Below, piece after piece: positions 59,863 through 64,000 of a DNA stretch of 64,000 nt. Position numbers and translations under genes: made by a program. How positions within the stretch are numbered: the first letter of the stretch is position 1; each line of letters begins with the position of its first letter. The notes under the pieces were generated by a model. The model made no database searches, was not told the origin of the DNA, and saw nothing but the letters and a program-made list of their open reading frames with translations. Location of the stretch: contig NZ_OZ257126.1 of assembly GCF_965278975.1 (NCBI RefSeq), positions 682,001-746,000 on the forward strand, written 5' to 3'. This DNA comes from Ferrovibrio sp965278975. GTDB lineage: Bacteria > Pseudomonadota > Alphaproteobacteria > Ferrovibrionales > Ferrovibrionaceae.

Positions 59863-61280
59863 TTCAGCGGTAGCGTCACCGTGACACGGGTGCCCTGGCC
59901 CGGCCGGCTGTCGATCACCAGCGTGCCGCCATGCAGATCGGTGAAACGCTGCGCCAGCGGCAGGCCAAGGCCGGTGCCGCGCGTTGCCTCGGCGATGTGA
60001 CCGCTGGCCTGACCGAACGGTACCAAGGCACGGGCCACCTGCTCGGCGTCCATGCCCGGCCCGGTATCGGCTATGATGAAAGCCACCGCGCGCGGCTGCA
60101 CTTCAGCCGTGAACAACACTTCACCACCGGCGGGCGAGAATTTCGCCGCATTGGAAAGCAGGTTGACAAATATCTGCTTCAACGCACGCTCATCCGCCTG
60201 CAGCAGCGGCAGCTCCGGCGGCACGGCCAGCCTCAATTTCACTTGCCGCTTGTAGGTCAAGCCGGAAACCAGCAGGCTGGCGGCCCGCATCGCAGCCGCA
60301 ATATCGATCAGTTCGCGGTGCAGTTCGAACTGGCCGGCCTCGACCTTAGAGAGATCAAGAATATCATTGATCAGCGACAGCAGATGCTGGCCGCTTTCAT
60401 GGATATGGCGAGCATATTCGCGATATTTGTCGCCGCCGAGCGGGCCATAGACCTCGCCTTCCAGCACCTGGCCAAAGCCGATCACCGCGTTCAGCGGCGT
60501 GCGCAGCTCATGGCTCATATGGGCAATGAAATCGGATTTGGCGCGCGAGGCATATTCAGCCTGCTGGCGCGCCATTGCCGCTTGCTGCAACGCCTGCTGC
60601 AAATGCGCTGCCTGAGCGCGGAGGCCGCCGGCGGCAGCATGGGTGACGCGGCGGTGGTGCGCGATGGCGTAATTCGAAAAGCCGCCGACGATGACGGCGG
60701 CGAAGAGATAGAACTGCATCACCACGAAAGCGCCGAATTCCTCAGGCATGATCCAGACCTGGAGCCACACAGCGTCGTAGATGCAGACCAGCGGCACCGC
60801 GATCCAGGCAATTTCCGGCAGAGTCAGACGCAGCAACACGAACAAAGCCACCACCACCAGCAGAATGCCCGGAACATAGAAGCCGCGCAGTGGTTCATCG
60901 GCCAGACCGACCAGCAGGCTGAAGCCCAGGGCAATGGCACAGGCAGCAGCTTGGGAATGCCACACTGCCCGGTCCGGCCGGCGTATCGCCGGATGCCAGG
61001 TCAGCAGCAGGAGCAGAATGAAACAGCCGCAGATCAGACTGCGAGCAATCAGCAACCGGGTACGGCCATCGGCGCCGTATAGCAGATCGACGGCGGCGAA
61101 CAGGCCGAACAGCGACAAGGCCAGCAGCAACGCGATGCGGGCATAGAGCAATGTGGCATCCAGATCGGCCTGCCGATAAGCCGCCTCCTCGCCGGGATCA
61201 GCGAAACAGGCATCATACCAGCGCAAACGGCCTTTACCCGCCCCTGTCATCGCAACCCATTGCCATGTCACCCGAGGCAA
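59859..61280 (-). CDS. Sensor histidine kinase with membrane domain
   Basis: A 473-residue kinase. Five or six hydrophobic helices (about 45-205) form an N-terminal membrane domain, followed by a coiled coil and HisKA with His257 in MSHELRTPLNAV. The ATPase domain has NLLSNAAKFSPAGG, ADTGPGMD and GTGLGLPLA. It is a hybrid-free kinase with no response regulator nearby. The resemblance to the PleC/DivJ group (GEVYGPLGGDKYREYARHIHESG) suggests a role in the cell-cycle or developmental phosphorelay. An ATG ten codons in is an alternative start. Confidence 0.9.
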   Translation of the reverse strand: MPRVTWQWVAMTGAGKGRLRWYDACFADPGEEAAYRQADLDATLLYARIALLLALSLFGLFAAVDLLYGADGRTRLLIARSLICGCFILLLLLTWHPAIRRPDRAVWHSQAAACAIALGFSLLVGLADEPLRGFYVPGILLVVVALFVLLRLTLPEIAWIAVPLVCIYDAVWLQVWIMPEEFGAFVVMQFYLFAAVIVGGFSNYAIAHHRRVTHAAAGGLRAQAAHLQQALQQAAMARQQAEYASRAKSDFIAHMSHELRTPLNAVIGFGQVLEGEVYGPLGGDKYREYARHIHESGQHLLSLINDILDLSKVEAGQFELHRELIDIAAAMRAASLLVSGLTYKRQVKLRLAVPPELPLLQADERALKQIFVNLLSNAAKFSPAGGEVLFTAEVQPRAVAFIIADTGPGMDAEQVARALVPFGQASGHIAEATRGTGLGLPLAQRFTDLHGGTLVIDSRPGQGTRVTVTLPLN

Positions 61281-61324
61281 GTGTCGCCTGAATCACGGCA
61301 AGGGCGCAACACAACAGCGTGGTG

Positions 61325-62035
61325 TCAGCCAAGCAGTTCCTGCACGTAAGCCGGGACAAGCTCGGAAGCCGGGCCGTAGCGTTTCTCGGAGAATTGCGAG
61401 TAGCCCTCGGAGGGTTCGAGATTGAGTTCCACCGTATGAGCGCGGCGGCGGCGCGCCTCGGCGACGAAGCCCGCCGCCGGGTAGACACTGCCCGAGGTGC
61501 CGATGGAAACGAACAGATCGCAGCCGTTCAGCGCCTGCTCGATGCGGTCCATGTAGAACGGCATTTCGCCGAACCACACCACATGCGGCCGCATGGCGCC
61601 CGGCGTGGCACAGGCCGGGCAGGCACTGGACAGGTCGATATCCTCGCGGCAGGGCAGCACGTTGCTGCAGCTGCCACAGCGGATCTTCAGCAATTCGCCA
61701 TGCATGTGCAGCAGCTTCGTGGAACCGGCGCGCTCATGCAGGTCATCCACATTCTGCGTCACCAGCAGGAAATCGCCCGGCCAGACGCGTTCGAGCGCGG
61801 CGAGCGCGGCATGGGCCGGGTTCGGTTCGGCCTCGATCAGGTTGCGGCGGCGGGCATTGTAGAAATCATGCACCAGCGCCGGATTGCGCTCGAAGCCTTC
61901 CGGCGTCGCCACATCGCGCAGGTCATACCTGGTCCACAGCCCATCCTTGTCGCGGAAGGTGCCCAGTCCGGACTCGGCGGAGATGCCGGCACCGGTGAGA
62001 ATGACCAGCGAATTATACTTAGTCACCGAAACCAT
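61325..62035 (-). CDS. cobB: NAD-dependent protein deacylase (sirtuin)
   Basis: A 236-residue class III sirtuin. NAD-binding GAGISAESGLGTFRD is at 15-29, with TQNVDDLHERAG and the catalytic His in LLHMHGEL near 113-120. The zinc site is CGSC...CPAC (about 126-150). The Tyr/Arg in WTRYDLRDVATPEGF fit the deacylase (succinyl-removing) subgroup. It overlaps thpR by 17 bases on the minus strand. Confidence 0.94.
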   Translation of the reverse strand: MVSVTKYNSLVILTGAGISAESGLGTFRDKDGLWTRYDLRDVATPEGFERNPALVHDFYNARRRNLIEAEPNPAHAALAALERVWPGDFLLVTQNVDDLHERAGSTKLLHMHGELLKIRCGSCSNVLPCREDIDLSSACPACATPGAMRPHVVWFGEMPFYMDRIEQALNGCDLFVSIGTSGSVYPAAGFVAEARRRRAHTVELNLEPSEGYSQFSEKRYGPASELVPAYVQELLG

Positions 62036-62687
62036 AGCTCAGGGCAGGCTGCATCTGGCGCCGCTCCTGCTCCCAGGATTCGCGCTCGCGTGCCGCCTCG
62101 GCGCGCTCCCAATCCTCGGCCTCGTCATCCATCCAGCCATGGTCGTCAACGCCATCCAGGCGGTAGATCCGCTCCGGTGTGTAGATCGCGCCGCCATGAG
62201 AAAGGAAGCTGGAATAGAGCACGAAACGGTCGCAGGTGAAGGATGGCGGCGAGACCAGCGCGTGATGCGCCAGATAGGCGCCGAGGCGCTCCACCGGCGG
62301 CTGGTTCAGCCGCGCGAGCGTCACATGCGGCGTGAATTTACGCCGGTCCGGTTCCAGGCCCAGCCGCGCCATGGCGCCATCCACCTTCTCATGCAGCCGC
62401 TCCAGGCTTTGGCTGGGCCGCACGCCGGCCCACAGGCTGCGTGCCGCGCGCTTGTCGCCGAAAGTGCCGACGCCATGCAGCGCCACCTCAAAGCTCGGCA
62501 TCTGGATGCCGGTAAGCGCCTCCGCTACATGGCGGGCGGTGCGGCCATCCACCTCGCCGATGAAGCGCAGGGTGATGTGAAATTGTTCGGGATTGACCCA
62601 GCGGGCTCCGGGCAGGCCGGAACACAGGCCGCGCAAGGCCAGGGACGTGGCCTCGGGTATGCTTAAGGCGACAAACAGGCGGACCAT
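62019..62687 (-). CDS. thpR: RNA 2',3'-cyclic phosphodiesterase
   Basis: A 222-residue 2H phosphoesterase of the LigT/ThpR branch. Two H-x-T motifs, HITLRFIGEV (about 37-46) and HVTLARLNQ (about 122-130), form the active site. An Arg/Glu-rich C-terminal extension (ERAEAARERESWEQERRQ) follows the domain. GGAG lies 9 bases before the ATG. The cobB gene starts inside its 3' end. The physiological role in RNA end metabolism is unclear. Confidence 0.92.
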   Translation of the reverse strand: MVRLFVALSIPEATSLALRGLCSGLPGARWVNPEQFHITLRFIGEVDGRTARHVAEALTGIQMPSFEVALHGVGTFGDKRAARSLWAGVRPSQSLERLHEKVDGAMARLGLEPDRRKFTPHVTLARLNQPPVERLGAYLAHHALVSPPSFTCDRFVLYSSFLSHGGAIYTPERIYRLDGVDDHGWMDDEAEDWERAEAARERESWEQERRQMQPALSYGFGD

Positions 62688-62737
62688 GGGCGTATACTCC
62701 TCGTCACGCGAGCCTGACCGCGATGAGGGTGGCGGTA

Positions 62738-63781
62738 TCAGGCAGCAGGATTGGGTTGGTCGCGATGGATCGCGTCGATGCCGTCGAGCACCTCCTTGGA
62801 CAGGTTGACGTTGAGGGAATCGATATCGGCCTTGAGCTGCTCAAGGCTGGTGGCACCGATGATGTTCGCGGTGACGAAGGGCCGCGTGTTGACATAGGCC
62901 AGCGCCATCTGCGCCGGATCGAGGCCATGCTGGCGCGCCAGTGCCACATAGCGTCCGACTGTGCGCTCGACCTGCGGATTGGAATAGCGGGTGAAGCGGG
63001 TGAACAGCGTCAGCCGCGCCCCGGCCGGCCGCGCGCCATCGAGATACTTGCCGCTGAGCACACCCATGCCGAGCGGGGAATAAGCCAGCAGGCCGACCTG
63101 TTCCTTATGGGCCACTTCGGACAGTGAGCCTTCATAGGCGCGGTTGAGCAGATTGTAGGGATTCTGGATCGAGGCCAGACGAGGCCCCGGCGCGGCGAGG
63201 TGGCTCATCACGCCCCAGGCGGTCTCGTTCGAAACGCCGAAATGCCGGATCTTGCCGGCCTGCACCAGTTCGCCCATGGCCGCAACGGTTTCCTCGATCG
63301 CCACCGACGGCTCGTCGTTCCAGGGATATTCGGCGCGGCCGAAATTGGTGGTCAGGCGATCCGGCCAATGAGTCTGGTAGAGATCGATGTAATCGGTCTG
63401 CAGCCGCTTCAGGCTCTTGTCCACTGCCTCGAAAATCTGCCGGCGGCTCAGGTTCGGCGGCTGGCCGTCATCGCGCAGCCAGGTGAAATCGCCGCGCGGG
63501 CCGCCGCCACGGCCGGCCACCTTGGTGGCAACAATCACCTTGTCGCGGTTACGGCGCGCTTTCAGCCAGGTGCCGATATGGCTTTCGGTGCGCCCCTGGG
63601 TCGCCGCCTGGGGCGGCACCGGATACATTTCAGCGGCGTCGAGGAAATTGATGCCGCGCTCCCAGGCATAATCAAGCTGGGCATGGGCTTCGGCCTCGGT
63701 GTTCTGCTGGCCCCAGGTCATGGTGCCGAGACAGATCAGGCTCACCTGCAAATCGGTGCGGCCGAGACGACGAAACTCCAT
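62738..63781 (-). CDS. Aldo/keto reductase (Tas/YghZ-like)
   Basis: A 347-residue NADPH-dependent TIM-barrel reductase. The catalytic tetrad is visible: Asp in FLDAAEMYP with Tyr, Lys in IVATKVAG and His in YQTHWPD. The C-terminal GATSLEQLKADIDS is the cofactor-binding segment. The size and the N-terminal MEFRRLGRTDLQVSLICLGTMTWG match the Tas group. Substrate unknown. It is the last gene of the window. Confidence 0.9.
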   Translation of the reverse strand: MEFRRLGRTDLQVSLICLGTMTWGQQNTEAEAHAQLDYAWERGINFLDAAEMYPVPPQAATQGRTESHIGTWLKARRNRDKVIVATKVAGRGGGPRGDFTWLRDDGQPPNLSRRQIFEAVDKSLKRLQTDYIDLYQTHWPDRLTTNFGRAEYPWNDEPSVAIEETVAAMGELVQAGKIRHFGVSNETAWGVMSHLAAPGPRLASIQNPYNLLNRAYEGSLSEVAHKEQVGLLAYSPLGMGVLSGKYLDGARPAGARLTLFTRFTRYSNPQVERTVGRYVALARQHGLDPAQMALAYVNTRPFVTANIIGATSLEQLKADIDSLNVNLSKEVLDGIDAIHRDQPNPAA

Positions 63782-64000
63782 GACGGCAATCCTTCAGGCA
63801 ACAAGCTAAGCAGCCACATATTGTAGGCTGACCGCCCTATCGACAACAACTAATTGCGTTTCAAGCGATTTATGGCGGCTGAAGATGACGGTTTGCCAAC
63901 GCTGTCCGGTTTCGGACTCGTTTTGATTCCATCGCGATGTTCCAGGCCATGCCGGCTGGATGATTTGCACTGCAGGCTGCATCAAGCCGCACCATACAAG
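63782..64000. other. Right-edge intergenic region
   Basis: The sequence upstream of the aldo/keto reductase is partly AT-rich and presumably holds its promoter. A plus-strand frame from 63872 stays open for 43 codons to the window end, but it has no ribosome site and no recognisable product, so it is not called a gene. Confidence 0.4.

Noticed and set aside
63872..64000. Plus-strand frame open to the right edge
   Set aside because: Only 43 codons, no ribosome site, no recognisable family. It may be the start of a gene but cannot be supported from this window.

Overview
This is a high-GC chromosomal window that reads as an alphaproteobacterium. The signs are an argD-argF-hslO cluster, a sucCDAB-lpd operon, cmk-rpsA, PhaZ, a BigR-type sulfide regulon, several PilZ/histidine-kinase/MCP genes and a dispersed palindromic element of the kind common in that class. 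It resembles a free-living Rhodospirillales-type organism, but no rRNA is present, so rank below class is inference. I see no tRNA, rRNA, CRISPR array, prophage or insertion sequence.

Layout. 1-3570 (minus): thiolase start (partial), acyl-CoA dehydrogenase, class I aminotransferase and MeaB GTPase, a CoA/amino-acid catabolic run. 3600-9582 (plus): ABC-2 permease, argD-argF-hslO, a lipoprotein and a 2-hydroxyacid dehydrogenase. 9603-17412: strong terminator, then the minus-strand operon sucC-sucD-sucA-sucB-lpdA with a readable promoter. 17527-20334: LolA-like carrier, YbjQ, and a TetR/hydrolase pair. 20350-24708: a lasso-peptide-like RiPP locus (see below). 25030-30492: PilZ protein, Kelch protein, rpsA and cmk. 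30783-36956: MCP-CheW-histidine kinase, an orphan solute-binding protein and a DMT transporter. 36964-42272: purine permease, SDR/cupin pair, then persulfide dioxygenase-like enzyme, BigR regulator, rhodanese and TauE. 42283-47570: asnB-waaA, a SnoaL-like protein and a two-subunit CoA transferase. 47567-50593: DUF3750, MNIO (DUF692), DUF2063 and DoxX. 50590-63781: MFS transporter, lipase-like lipoprotein, SDR, KdsC-like phosphatase, two tandem COG3910 ATPases, YcgN, PhaZ, SCO, PhhB, metallopeptidase, histidine kinase, sirtuin, ThpR and aldo/keto reductase.

Most notable system. A small gene at 20809-20973 encodes a 54-residue peptide with a lasso-type leader (W-x-x-P-x-L, then Thr34) and a short Gly/Pro/Ser-rich core. 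That core has one acidic residue (Asp44) and ends in Ser. It lies 10 bases upstream of an asparagine-synthetase-like cyclase that lacks the glutaminase Cys2, and a PqqD-type recognition protein is encoded divergently. Facing them is a translationally coupled HprK-like kinase/sulfotransferase pair. No transglutaminase-like leader peptidase (B2) and no exporter are visible at the locus. I therefore read it as a lasso-like RiPP pathway with candidate phosphorylation and sulfation, and with an unexplained leader-removal step.

Other points of interest are tandem TTAG-N6-CTAA operators in front of the BigR regulon, an MNIO operon without a recognisable precursor, the tandem ATPase paralogs, and a three-hairpin dispersed repeat whose copies show compensatory base changes.
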